Below, in pieces: positions 1-6,930 of a DNA stretch of 14,084 bases. The position numbers were made by a program, and so were the translations under genes. The stretch covers positions 1 to 14,084 of the forward strand of contig CAMNFX010000013.1 in NCBI GenBank assembly GCA_946537585.1, written 5' to 3'. A model generated the notes under the pieces. The model was not told the DNA's origin. It searched no databases and worked only from the letters and a program-made list of their open reading frames with translations. Each line of letters starts with the position of its first letter. Position 1 is the first letter of the stretch. The stretch is from an uncultured Lachnospiraceae bacterium. GTDB taxonomy: Bacteria > Bacillota > Clostridia > Lachnospirales > Lachnospiraceae.

Positions 1-162
1 TTATAAGGATAGCATATCTCTGTTTTGAAAGCTTGAAGACCGGGTGACGAATTGATGACAATAAGCGAAAGCGATAATAAAACATTGTCATGAATTTGTA
101 AGAATGCAGGTATCCGGTCAGCGCCTGACTGTCGGAAAGCCGGAGGAGTGTACCGGAAAGCC
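1..162. other. Intergenic sequence at the window's left edge
   Basis: This is non-coding sequence downstream of the minus-strand WYL gene and cut by the window edge. It holds an 8-bp perfect inverted repeat, ATGACAAT at 55-62 and ATTGTCAT at 84-91, separated by 21 bases. A small hairpin, GTCAG-CGC-CTGAC, lies at 118-130. Neither is followed by a convincing T-tract on either strand, so I do not call a terminator. No coding sequence is supported here. Confidence 0.5.
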
Positions 163-1155
163 TTATGAACGATACTGCCCGTCCAGGTCCCGGATCCTTT
201 CCCGGATCATTTTCACGGTATCCTCCGGTGCCGTCACCCGGACACGCCCTCCGAGCGAGAACACCCATCCCAGGAAGTGGTCGGTTACAGCCACCTGGAC
301 ATGCGCCCGGAAACCGCCGTCAGGAAGCGGGACCAGATGGACGTCGGAGCCGAAGTGATCGATCACCACGCCGACCATGTCGGGTCCGCCCTCGAGGGTA
401 ACGTTTTTTTCTTCCCCGGCGAACATGCTGAACATGCGCTGAGAATAAGAGGCCATATCGAGGGTCTTAAACACTTCGGCGCCAAGACGCGGGTCACTGA
501 GTTCGGAAAGATCGAGCATCTTGTCCACGCGGTAATGCTTGATGCGGCCCGTTTGCGCGTCATAGCCGATCAGGTAGTAGTATTCATCGGCCCATACCAG
601 CGCCCATGGACTGATCTGATAGAAGGCGCCGCCGTGCCGCAGCACCATTTCCTTCTGGTTATTCCAGTTAAAGTAGTGGAAACGGATCTGGGAATTGCTG
701 CTGATGGCGTTGTGGATAATGTCTACATTATAATAAATGCTTTCATTGGCTGCTTTGCTGCTGCCGGAAAAGTAGATCTGGCGGTGAAGCTTCTGGGCAT
801 CGTATTTATTGGTAAGGCTCTCCAGCTTCCGGATAAGGGAAAGGGCTTTTTTCTCGGTGATAAACTGCGCGGCCTGAACGGAATCCACGAGGAGCTTCAG
901 CTCTGCCAGCTCAAAGGAACGTTCGCCCACGTGATAATAATGATTCTTGCCGTGCTGCTCGGAGATGATATCAAGCCCGAAGTGCCTTAGCTCCTCAAAA
1001 TCGAGATAGAGTGTCTTTCGGTCTGCGGTGATATCGTGTTCCTTCAGACGGGCAGCGATCTCAAAGACAGTAAGACCGTGCTCGTCGTTCGTTTCCTCGG
1101 TCAGGATCTGCATAAGATACAGCAGCTTCAGTTTCTGATTGACTCCCTTTGCCAT
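163..1155 (-). CDS. WYL-domain transcriptional regulator (HTH + WYL + WCX)
   Basis: A 330-residue predicted cytoplasmic DNA-binding regulator. The N-terminal ~75 residues fit a DeoR/HTH_11-type winged helix, with a recognition-helix-like stretch TADRKTLYLDFEEL around 43-56. A WYL (Sm-like ligand-sensing) domain spans about 140-215, with the typical PWALVWADEYYYLIGYD signature near 183-199 and the HYRVDKM stretch at 207-213. The C-terminal ~90 residues fit a WCX domain. The length is usual for the family. The start is supported by GGAGGA about 6 bases upstream of the ATG. It is transcribed divergently from mutS2. WYL proteins sense nucleic acid or nucleotide ligands and often control DNA-damage or defence genes, but no such target is visible here, so its regulon is unknown. 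Family call is firm; role is not. Confidence 0.9.
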   Translation of the reverse strand: MAKGVNQKLKLLYLMQILTEETNDEHGLTVFEIAARLKEHDITADRKTLYLDFEELRHFGLDIISEQHGKNHYYHVGERSFELAELKLLVDSVQAAQFITEKKALSLIRKLESLTNKYDAQKLHRQIYFSGSSKAANESIYYNVDIIHNAISSNSQIRFHYFNWNNQKEMVLRHGGAFYQISPWALVWADEYYYLIGYDAQTGRIKHYRVDKMLDLSELSDPRLGAEVFKTLDMASYSQRMFSMFAGEEKNVTLEGGPDMVGVVIDHFGSDVHLVPLPDGGFRAHVQVAVTDHFLGWVFSLGGRVRVTAPEDTVKMIRERIRDLDGQYRS

Positions 1156-1441
1156 GAATGATCCTCCGGTCGGCAGCAGCGTGCAGTCTCTGATTTTTTG
1201 TAAAAGACACGCACAAGATTTATCCTGCAGGCATCAGAACTATCGTACCACAGGCAGGGACGGAATGGAAATTGATTTCTTCCTGAATCTATGTTAAAAA
1301 GAAGGTAATTGCTCAGACGATCAGGTACGCAGAGCCAAAAGTACCTGAATAAGCCCGGGGACAGATGTATGGATCCCATTGATCGGGCGGCTCATGTGAA
1401 AAAAGACCGGGGCGGTCCTGAGCAGCTTTTAAAAGGATAGA
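1156..1441. promoter_or_regulatory. Divergent intergenic region between the WYL regulator and mutS2
   Basis: This 286-bp gap must contain promoters for both neighbours, but no near-consensus -35/-10 pair is evident on either strand. It holds a perfect 8-bp inverted repeat, TCAGGTAC (1321-1328) and GTACCTGA (1341-1348), whose half-site centres are 20 bp apart. A nested hairpin at 1387-1426 ends in four T residues immediately before the mutS2 ribosome-binding site. The first could be an operator for the adjacent regulator; that is inference. A minus-strand open frame through 1128-1379 has no recognisable protein features. Confidence 0.4.
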
Positions 1442-3874
1442 ATGGAAACAAAAACACTTACAATACTTGAATTTGATAAGATCGTGGAACGCCTTTCCGG
1501 CTTCGCGTCCTCCGACGCGGGGCGGGATTACTGCAGGAAGGTGCGTCCTTCCTCAAATCCGCGCCATATCCGCGTCTGGCAGAAAAACACGACAGATGCC
1601 TGCACACGCATCCGTCTGAGCGGTCATGCACCGTCCTTCCGGGGCGTCCGGGATATTCCGGAGATTTTAAAACGGCTGGAGATCGGTGCGGCGGCATCCG
1701 CCTTCGAGCTGCTTAAAGTAAGCAGCATTCTGACGGCGGCAGACCAGGCCAGGCGCTATGATATGAGCGGAGGGCAGACAGAGGGCCGAAGCGGAAGAGA
1801 CCCGGAAGCTCAGGCAGGCGACTCGCTTTCCGAAATGTTTTCCATGATCGAACCTCTGGTACAGATCAACCGGGAAATCGGGCGCTGTATCCTGTCCGAG
1901 GATGAGATCGCGGATGATGCCTCTCCGGAGCTTTATTCCGTGCGCCGGAAAATGAAGCAGATCGAAGGCGATATCCGGGACGCCATGTCCTCCCGTCTCA
2001 ATACCTATCGGGATTATCTGACGGATGCCATCGTTACCCAGAGGGACGGCAGATACTGCCTGCCCGTCAAGGCGGAATATAAGTCCAAAGTGCCGGGGAT
2101 GGTACACGATATGTCCTCGACCGGCATGACCCTCTTTATAGAGCCGATGGCTGTTGTCAATCTGAACAACAGGATCAGGGAACTGATGGCAGAGGAAAAA
2201 AAGGAGATCGAAAAGGTCCTGCAGAACTTAAGCAGCAGCCTGATGCCGTATACAGACGTGATCGCGGATGACATCGAGATCCTGAAAAAGCTGGATATGA
2301 TTTTTGCGAAAGCCCTTTATTCCGGAGAGATCGGCGGAACTGAGCCGGCGTTCAGCAAGGATCTTTCGATCGATCTGAAGGGCGCGAGACATCCGCTGAT
2401 CGATAAGGACAAAGTGGTCCCCATTGATGTAAGACTGGGAAAGGAATTTGACCTGCTGATCGTCACGGGACCGAATACCGGCGGCAAGACAGTCTCCTTA
2501 AAGACTACGGGCCTTTTGACCCTGATGGGGCAGGCCGGCCTGCATATACCGGCAGACGAGGGATCGGTCCTCGGGATCTTTGATGACATTTACGCGGATA
2601 TCGGGGATGAGCAGAGCATTGAGCAGAGCCTCTCTACCTTCTCGTCCCATATGAAAAACATTGTCCGCATCCTGAAAAAGGCCGACGCGCGGTCCCTCTG
2701 TCTTTTTGATGAGCTTGGCTCCGGAACGGATCCTACAGAGGGCGCGGCCTTAGGTATCGCGATCCTGGACTTTCTTCATAAGATGAAGACCCGCACCATG
2801 GCCACGACGCACTACAGTGAGATCAAGGTATATGCCCTTGAAACCGAAGGCGTGGAAAATGCCTGCTGCGAGTTCGACGTCACGACACTCAAACCCACAT
2901 ACCGGCTTCTGATCGGCATCCCCGGCAAGTCCAACGCCTTCGCCATCTCCAGAAGGCTCGGCCTGCCTTCCTACATCATAGAGGAGGCAAAGCGGCATAT
3001 CGCTGCGGAAAATGAAAACTTCGAGGATATTATCCGCCAGCTGAACGATGACCGCGTCCGTATGGAAAAGGCCAAGGAAGAAACGGAAGCAGCCAAACAG
3101 GAGATCAGCTCCTTAAGGGGCCGCATCCGGAAGAAAGAGGAACGGATCGAGGAATCCAGGGAAAAGATCCTGAACGAGGCAAAAGAAGAGGCCCAGAGGA
3201 TTCTGAAGGAAGCCAAGGAGACGGCAGATCTTGCGATGCGGGAGATCGCGAAGGCCGGAAGCGGCCGCTCGGAAACGGCGGATGCAGAGACCGCAAGAGA
3301 GCTCTTAAGAGAAGGCATCCGAAAGAATCAGGTGCAGCAGACGGTCCAGAACAAGGGACCTGCGAGACCGGTATCTCCCAGAAAGCTGAAGGTGGGAGAC
3401 GAGGTCCGGGTGACGAGTATGGGCGGCATGACCGGAACAGTCACGGCATTGCCGGACAAGGATGGAAATGTTGCCGTTCAGATGGGCTTCATGAACACCA
3501 GAGTGAATGTCCGGGAGATCGAGCTTGCCGGCAGCAGTACGGACAGCGGAGCCGGAAAAAGCAGGACCGCATCCAAAAAAGCAGGAAGCAGCGGCGGCGT
3601 AACAACAAGCTTCGGCATGAAATCCATGACAGTAAGTCCCGAAGTCAACCTGATCGGCATGACGACGGACGAAGCAATGCCTGTCCTCGAAAAATATCTT
3701 GATGACGCATACCTCGCGCATCTGCAGAATGTGCGGGTCGTTCACGGCAGAGGAACAGGAGCGCTCAAAAACATGGTGCATCAGCGGCTTCGGAAGCTGA
3801 AATATGTGGACAGCTTCCGGCTGGGTGCCTTTGGCGAGGGAGACACCGGCGTCACCATCGTCACTTTTAAATAG
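1442..3874 (+). CDS. mutS2: MutS2 family ATPase with C-terminal Smr domain
   Basis: An 810-residue cytoplasmic MutS2 protein. The N-terminal clamp/lever region precedes a MutS-type ABC ATPase: Walker A GPNTGGKT at 343-350 and Walker B LCLFDELGSGTDP with D423/E424. A long charged coiled coil follows at about 510-600 (KOW-like beta region near 645-690), then a Ser/Gly/Lys-rich linker and an Smr domain at about 730-810 with the VHGRGTG motif at 767-773. The usual mismatch-recognition domain of MutS is absent, as expected for MutS2. In the family, MutS2 has been linked to recombination control and, in Bacillus subtilis, to splitting of collided ribosomes. AAAGGA lies just upstream of the start. 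Two oddities: the Smr entry motif reads VNLIG instead of the LDLRG form, and a Gly/Gln/Glu-rich insertion sits near 108-127. Confidence 0.95.
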   Translation: METKTLTILEFDKIVERLSGFASSDAGRDYCRKVRPSSNPRHIRVWQKNTTDACTRIRLSGHAPSFRGVRDIPEILKRLEIGAAASAFELLKVSSILTAADQARRYDMSGGQTEGRSGRDPEAQAGDSLSEMFSMIEPLVQINREIGRCILSEDEIADDASPELYSVRRKMKQIEGDIRDAMSSRLNTYRDYLTDAIVTQRDGRYCLPVKAEYKSKVPGMVHDMSSTGMTLFIEPMAVVNLNNRIRELMAEEKKEIEKVLQNLSSSLMPYTDVIADDIEILKKLDMIFAKALYSGEIGGTEPAFSKDLSIDLKGARHPLIDKDKVVPIDVRLGKEFDLLIVTGPNTGGKTVSLKTTGLLTLMGQAGLHIPADEGSVLGIFDDIYADIGDEQSIEQSLSTFSSHMKNIVRILKKADARSLCLFDELGSGTDPTEGAALGIAILDFLHKMKTRTMATTHYSEIKVYALETEGVENACCEFDVTTLKPTYRLLIGIPGKSNAFAISRRLGLPSYIIEEAKRHIAAENENFEDIIRQLNDDRVRMEKAKEETEAAKQEISSLRGRIRKKEERIEESREKILNEAKEEAQRILKEAKETADLAMREIAKAGSGRSETADAETARELLREGIRKNQVQQTVQNKGPARPVSPRKLKVGDEVRVTSMGGMTGTVTALPDKDGNVAVQMGFMNTRVNVREIELAGSSTDSGAGKSRTASKKAGSSGGVTTSFGMKSMTVSPEVNLIGMTTDEAMPVLEKYLDDAYLAHLQNVRVVHGRGTGALKNMVHQRLRKLKYVDSFRLGAFGEGDTGVTIVTFK

Positions 3875-3888
3875 GCCAGCGTATTTCA

Positions 3889-3911
3889 GAAAGAACGCAT
3901 AGCGTTCTTTC
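3889..3911 (+). other. Perfect 10-bp hairpin between mutS2 and the response regulator
   Basis: GAAAGAACGC (3889-3898) and GCGTTCTTTC (3902-3911) form a perfect stem with a three-base ATA loop, 14 bases after the mutS2 stop. No T-run follows, so it is not a classical intrinsic terminator. It could be a 3'-end stabilising or processing hairpin, or a weak terminator. Confidence 0.5.
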
Positions 3912-3942
3912 AAATATAAGGTTCGAGGGAGGGGCAGTTATT

Positions 3943-4659
3943 ATGGCAGAAAAACAGCGCGTCATGATCGTAGACGATGATCCGTCCATTGCGGAGCTGA
4001 TCAGTCTGTATCTGATGAAGGAATGTTACGATACCCTGACGGTGGAAGACGGGGAAGAGGCTCTCTCCAGGTTTCCGATCTATAAACCGGATATCGTGCT
4101 GCTGGATCTGATGCTTCCCGGCATTGACGGCTATCAGGTCTGCCGCCAGCTAAGGATGAGCTCGGATGTGCCCGTGATCATGCTGAGTGCGAAGGGCGAG
4201 GTATTTGACAAGGTTCTCGGCCTTGAACTGGGCGCGGATGATTATATTATCAAGCCCTTTGATTCCAAGGAACTGGTAGCCCGCGTGAAGGCGGTGCTGC
4301 GCCGTTATAATGCTCAGTCCGAACAAAAAGGCGGACGCCAGGATACGAGCGGAGAGTGTGTGGAGTATCCGGGCCTTACGGTCAACCTGTCCAACTATTC
4401 CGTTACCTGTTCAGGCCGTACGATCGACATGCCGCCGAAGGAGCTGGAGCTTCTGTACTTCCTGGCTTCATCACCGAATCAGGTCTTTACGAGAGAACAG
4501 CTTCTGGATAACATCTGGGGATATGAATACCTCGGAGATACGCGTACGGTAGATGTGCATATCAAACGCCTTCGTGAAAAGCTGCCGGAGAGCTCAGCCT
4601 GGGCGATCTCCACGGTATGGGGCATCGGATACAAGTTTGAACTTAAAAACGGGCGCTGA
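3943..4659 (+). CDS. OmpR/PhoB-family two-component response regulator (no adjacent kinase)
   Basis: A 238-residue cytoplasmic transcription factor. The receiver domain (about 5-118) has the acidic pocket D11/D12/D13, the phospho-acceptor D55 in LLDLMLPG, the switch S82 and the conserved K104 in IIKPF. A short Gln/Gly/Ser-rich linker leads to a winged-helix Trans_reg_C domain (about 140-235), with the typical PPKELELLYFLA, EQLLDNIWGYEYLGDTRTVDVHIKRLREKL and WGIGYKF stretches. All catalytic receiver residues are intact, so phosphorylation is expected. The AGGGAGGGG ribosome-binding site at about 3928-3936 supports this ATG. No histidine kinase follows: the next 470 bases are a terminator candidate, a promoter and a riboswitch. 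It is 68 bp after mutS2 and may be co-transcribed with it. The stimulus and targets are unknown. Confidence 0.92.
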   Translation: MAEKQRVMIVDDDPSIAELISLYLMKECYDTLTVEDGEEALSRFPIYKPDIVLLDLMLPGIDGYQVCRQLRMSSDVPVIMLSAKGEVFDKVLGLELGADDYIIKPFDSKELVARVKAVLRRYNAQSEQKGGRQDTSGECVEYPGLTVNLSNYSVTCSGRTIDMPPKELELLYFLASSPNQVFTREQLLDNIWGYEYLGDTRTVDVHIKRLREKLPESSAWAISTVWGIGYKFELKNGR

Positions 4660-4683
4660 CGGTTTTTTTCTTTCAGAAGGCCC

Positions 4684-4709
4684 CCGTTTGAGAGCCGGGA
4701 AGCGGTTTT
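4684..4709 (+). terminator. Possible intrinsic terminator of the response regulator gene
   Basis: CCGTTT (4684-4689) can pair with AAGCGG (4700-4705), with one wobble, around a 10-base loop. TTTT and then GTTAT follow. The stem is short. A T-run at 4662-4668 right after the stop codon may also contribute to termination. Confidence 0.35.
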
Positions 4710-4747
4710 GTTATCGAAATTTTGGTAAACGGCAATCAGTTTATTTC

Positions 4748-4775
4748 TTGACATGCCTGCAAAAAAGGGTATAAT
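4748..4775 (+). promoter_or_regulatory. Consensus sigma-A promoter of the lysine-riboswitch/NhaC unit
   Basis: Perfect consensus -35 TTGACA (4748-4753) and -10 TATAAT (4770-4775) are separated by 16 bp. The predicted transcript start is near 4782, about 30 bases before the riboswitch aptamer. Confidence 0.9.
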
Positions 4776-4794
4776 ACAAACTACTTATACCAAT

Positions 4795-4810
4795 GAGCAG
4801 AAAACTGCTC
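4795..4810 (+). other. Hairpin at the predicted 5' end of the riboswitch transcript
   Basis: GAGCAG, AAAA, CTGCTC form a perfect 6-bp stem with a tetraloop, within about 15 bases of the predicted transcript start and just upstream of aptamer helix P1. It may protect the 5' end of the mRNA; this is inference. Confidence 0.5.
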
Positions 4811-4811
4811 A

Positions 4812-5067
4812 AGCATGATAGAGGATGCGGTCGACATGAGTAACTCTGCAAAGCCGTCAGGAACGGCGGAGGGAAAGGGGAGACTGCCGAAGGGACAGAT
4901 GTTTCCTGAGCATCTGCTGCCTGGGACGACGGAGAAGATCCGGCGGACTGTCGTGCGGGAGGGACATCTGATTGTTCTGCCCGGCACGGAGAGCTGTCAT
5001 GGCCGCGTATCTACCGGATCGGAAGAATGTATGTGAGTCATGATAGTACATCATGGCTCATTTTTTG
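4812..5067 (+). ncRNA. Lysine riboswitch (L-box), transcription-terminating type
   Basis: The leader carries the conserved lysine-aptamer blocks in the right order: TAGAGGATGCG (4819-4829), GAGTAAC (4838-4844), GAAAGGGGA (4873-4881), TGCCGAAGG (4885-4893), a perfect CAGATG/CATCTG helix (4896-4901 with 4911-4916), CTGGGAC (4921-4927), GAGCTGTCATGG (4991-5002) and GCGTATCT (5005-5012). The order and spacing match what I know of lysC-type leaders. A strong terminator at 5034-5066 follows, so lysine binding is expected to stop transcription before the downstream NhaC-family gene. The closing P1 helix is only clear for GATA/TATC, so its exact boundary is uncertain. A 73-codon open frame through this region is not a gene. 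Confidence 0.92.
5034..5066 (+). terminator. Riboswitch-controlled intrinsic terminator
   Basis: TGAGTCATGAT (5034-5044) pairs with ATCATGGCTCA (5050-5060), 11 bp with one wobble, around the loop AGTAC. Six T residues follow. Its 5' arm repeats the word CATGATAG found on the 5' side of aptamer P1, which fits mutually exclusive pairing as the switch. Confidence 0.92.
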
Positions 5068-5131
5068 TTACTGTTCAGCATTCTGAAACCTGGTGCTAAA
5101 CAGGTGCATACTTTTACGAAAGGGGATTCAT

Positions 5132-6649
5132 ATGTTTGCAAACACCTTCTGGTCACTGGTACCTCCTATCGTGGCGATCGGCCTGGCGCTGATCACCAAG
5201 GAGGTCTACTCCTCGCTCTTTATCGGTATCCTGTTCGGCGGCCTGCTGTACTCACAGTTCAGCCTGGTCGGAACGATGGAGCATGTCTTTGTTGACGGCA
5301 TGATCGGATCACTTTCCGATTCCTGGAATGTCGGCATCCTGATCTTCCTGGTCATTCTCGGCGGCATGGTCATGCTGATGAATCGTGCGGGCGGATCCGC
5401 AGCCTTCGGCCGCTGGTCCCAGGAGCACATCAAGACCAGGCTCGGCGCTCAGCTTGCGACCATCGCGCTTGGCTGCCTGATCTTCATCGATGACTATTTC
5501 AACTGCCTGACCGTAGGCTCTGTCATGCGTCCGCTGACTGACAAGCATAACATCAGCCGCGCAAAGCTGGCATACCTGATCGACGCTACCGCTGCGCCGG
5601 TATGTATCATCGCTCCGATCTCCTCCTGGGCAGCAGCCGTGACCGGATTTGTCGACGGCGCCAACGGCTTAAGCCTCTTTGTCCGGGCGATCCCGTACAA
5701 CTTCTATGCATTTCTTACCGTAGCGATGATGATCATTCTCGCTGTCAAGGATTTCGACTTCGGTCCGATGCGTCTCGCCGAGATGACAAACCATCTTGAG
5801 ATCGGCACAGAGGATCCGAGTATTACCGGTGCAGAGGATCAGCCCAATCCGCCGGTAAGCTCAAAGGGCCGCGTGATCCATCTGGTACTTCCGATCGTAT
5901 CCCTGATCGTTTGCTGCGTGGTTGGCATGATCTACACCGGCGGCTTCTTCGAGGGCGAGTCCTTTGTCGATGCTTTTGCAAACTCCGACGCATCCGTAGG
6001 TCTGGTTTACGGTTCTGCTGTAGCTATGATCATCACGATCATCTTCTTCCTCGCAACAAAGGTCATGAGCTTCAAGGACTGCATGAACGCGATCCCCGAG
6101 GGCTTCAAGAGCATGGTTCCCGCGATCCTGATCCTGACCTTCGCATGGACCCTGAAGGCGATGACCGATTCCCTTGGCGCCGCTGATTACGTTGCAGGCC
6201 TGGTGGCAAATGTTGCCGGCAGCAATGCCATCATGAGCTTCCTGCCCGCATTCGTATTCCTGATCGGATGCTTCCTGGCATTTGCGACCGGTACCTCCTG
6301 GGGCACCTTCGGCATTCTGATCCCGATCGTGGTTAATGTATTCAATGCTGACCTCAGCAACGAGCTCATGATCATCGCGATCTCTGCCTGCATGGCAGGC
6401 GCAGTCTGCGGCGATCACTGCTCACCGATCTCCGATACAACCATCATGGCATCTGCAGGTGCGGAGTGCGATCATATCCAGCACGTATCGACGCAGCTTC
6501 CCTACGCGATCACCGCAGCGGCGCTGTCCCTGGTCTGCTACGTGATCACCGGCTTTGTACGCAGCTGGTTCATCTGCCTGCCGGTCGGCATCATCCTGAC
6601 CTTCGTTGTCCTGACCGTCATTCAGAAGATGGGGCCGAAGGAATCCTGA
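5132..6649 (+). CDS. NhaC-superfamily carrier, predicted lysine transporter
   Basis: A 505-residue polytopic inner-membrane protein with roughly 11-12 hydrophobic segments. The start is the ATG preceded by AAAGGGG; an in-frame GTG at 5093 lacks such a site. Family-typical polar motifs lie between membrane segments: FIDDYFNCL at 118-126, then VMRPLTDKHNISRAKLAYLID, and GDHCSPISDTTIMASAG at 427-443, followed by CDHIQHVSTQLPYA. These are diagnostic of the NhaC (Na+/H+ antiporter, PF03553) superfamily. The gene sits alone behind a lysine riboswitch and its terminator, so expression should rise when lysine is scarce. Earlier comparative work described NhaC-like riboswitch-controlled genes as candidate lysine permeases (LysW). 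Lysine import, probably ion-coupled, is therefore the better prediction. A pure Na+/H+ antiporter remains possible. Confidence 0.9.
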   Translation: MFANTFWSLVPPIVAIGLALITKEVYSSLFIGILFGGLLYSQFSLVGTMEHVFVDGMIGSLSDSWNVGILIFLVILGGMVMLMNRAGGSAAFGRWSQEHIKTRLGAQLATIALGCLIFIDDYFNCLTVGSVMRPLTDKHNISRAKLAYLIDATAAPVCIIAPISSWAAAVTGFVDGANGLSLFVRAIPYNFYAFLTVAMMIILAVKDFDFGPMRLAEMTNHLEIGTEDPSITGAEDQPNPPVSSKGRVIHLVLPIVSLIVCCVVGMIYTGGFFEGESFVDAFANSDASVGLVYGSAVAMIITIIFFLATKVMSFKDCMNAIPEGFKSMVPAILILTFAWTLKAMTDSLGAADYVAGLVANVAGSNAIMSFLPAFVFLIGCFLAFATGTSWGTFGILIPIVVNVFNADLSNELMIIAISACMAGAVCGDHCSPISDTTIMASAGAECDHIQHVSTQLPYAITAAALSLVCYVITGFVRSWFICLPVGIILTFVVLTVIQKMGPKES

Positions 6650-6666
6650 TAAAGCTGAACTCTAAG

Positions 6667-6848
6667 CCGGGAAGTTTCGGTGAGATGACTCTAGTGAGCT
6701 TCGCGGGCGGCTTGACCGGCTGTTTCACACTGCCTATGATTTTCCAAACGCGCTTCGCTTGAACGTGGAAAATCAGTACGGCGTGTATCACAGCCCGGTC
6801 ATCGCCGTTCCTGCTCGCTCAATATGTCATTCACCTGAAACTTCCCGG
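6667..6848. repeat. 182-bp fold-back (MITE-like) intergenic element, copy A
   Basis: Nearly the whole interval is one long imperfect palindrome. Outer arms are CCGGGAAGTTTCGGTGA (6667-6683) and TCACCTGAAACTTCCCGG (6831-6848), complementary apart from one extra base. Moving inward, GCTTCGCGGGCGGC with its neighbours matches the right arm patchily, GACCGG (6714-6719) faces CCGGTC (6795-6800), and CTGTTTCACACTGCC faces GGCGTGTATCACAG. The inner perfect pair is GATTTTCCA (6738-6746) and TGGAAAATC (6766-6774). No open frame of note lies within it. Its core (6733-6794) recurs at the right end of the window. It lies between the ends of two convergent genes, where insertion is least harmful. Confidence 0.75.
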
Positions 6849-6882
6849 TTTTGATATTGTGAAAGGCGTTAGATACGGACAG

Positions 6883-6916
6883 AAAAAAAGCAGCCACCCG
6901 ATCGGTGACTGCTTTA
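6883..6916 (-). terminator. Intrinsic terminator of degV
   Basis: On the minus strand, AAAGCAG-T-CACC pairs with GGTG-G-CTGCTTT around a short GATCG-type loop with one internal mismatch, and a run of seven T residues follows (A-run at 6883-6889 on the plus strand). It starts 14 bases after the degV stop. Confidence 0.8.
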
Positions 6917-6930
6917 ATTTTGCGGAAGTA

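Noticed and set aside
277..990. 237-codon plus-strand open frame
   Set aside because: Antisense to the well-supported WYL regulator, with no recognisable protein features.
1128..1379. 83-codon minus-strand open frame in the WYL-mutS2 gap
   Set aside because: Overlaps the WYL start, lacks a convincing ribosome-binding site and resembles no protein I recognise.
3919..3934. GGTTCGAG word resembling a tRNA T-loop
   Set aside because: No acceptor, D or anticodon arms around it; it lies at the response regulator's ribosome-binding site.
4815..5036. 73-codon open frame upstream of the NhaC-family gene
   Set aside because: It runs through the lysine-riboswitch aptamer, has no ribosome-binding site, and its codons coincide with conserved RNA blocks.
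5093..5131. Upstream GTG start for the NhaC-family gene
   Set aside because: It would add 13 residues encoded partly by the ribosome-binding site itself; the ATG at 5132 follows AAAGGGG at proper spacing.
5861..6418. 185-codon minus-strand open frame rich in Asp, His and Gln
   Set aside because: The unusual composition is what the antisense of a hydrophobic membrane-protein gene gives.
6660..6850. CRISPR array or phage attachment site at the repeat
   Set aside because: The repeats are palindromic arms and a single distant copy, not regularly spaced units; no cas or integrase gene is present.
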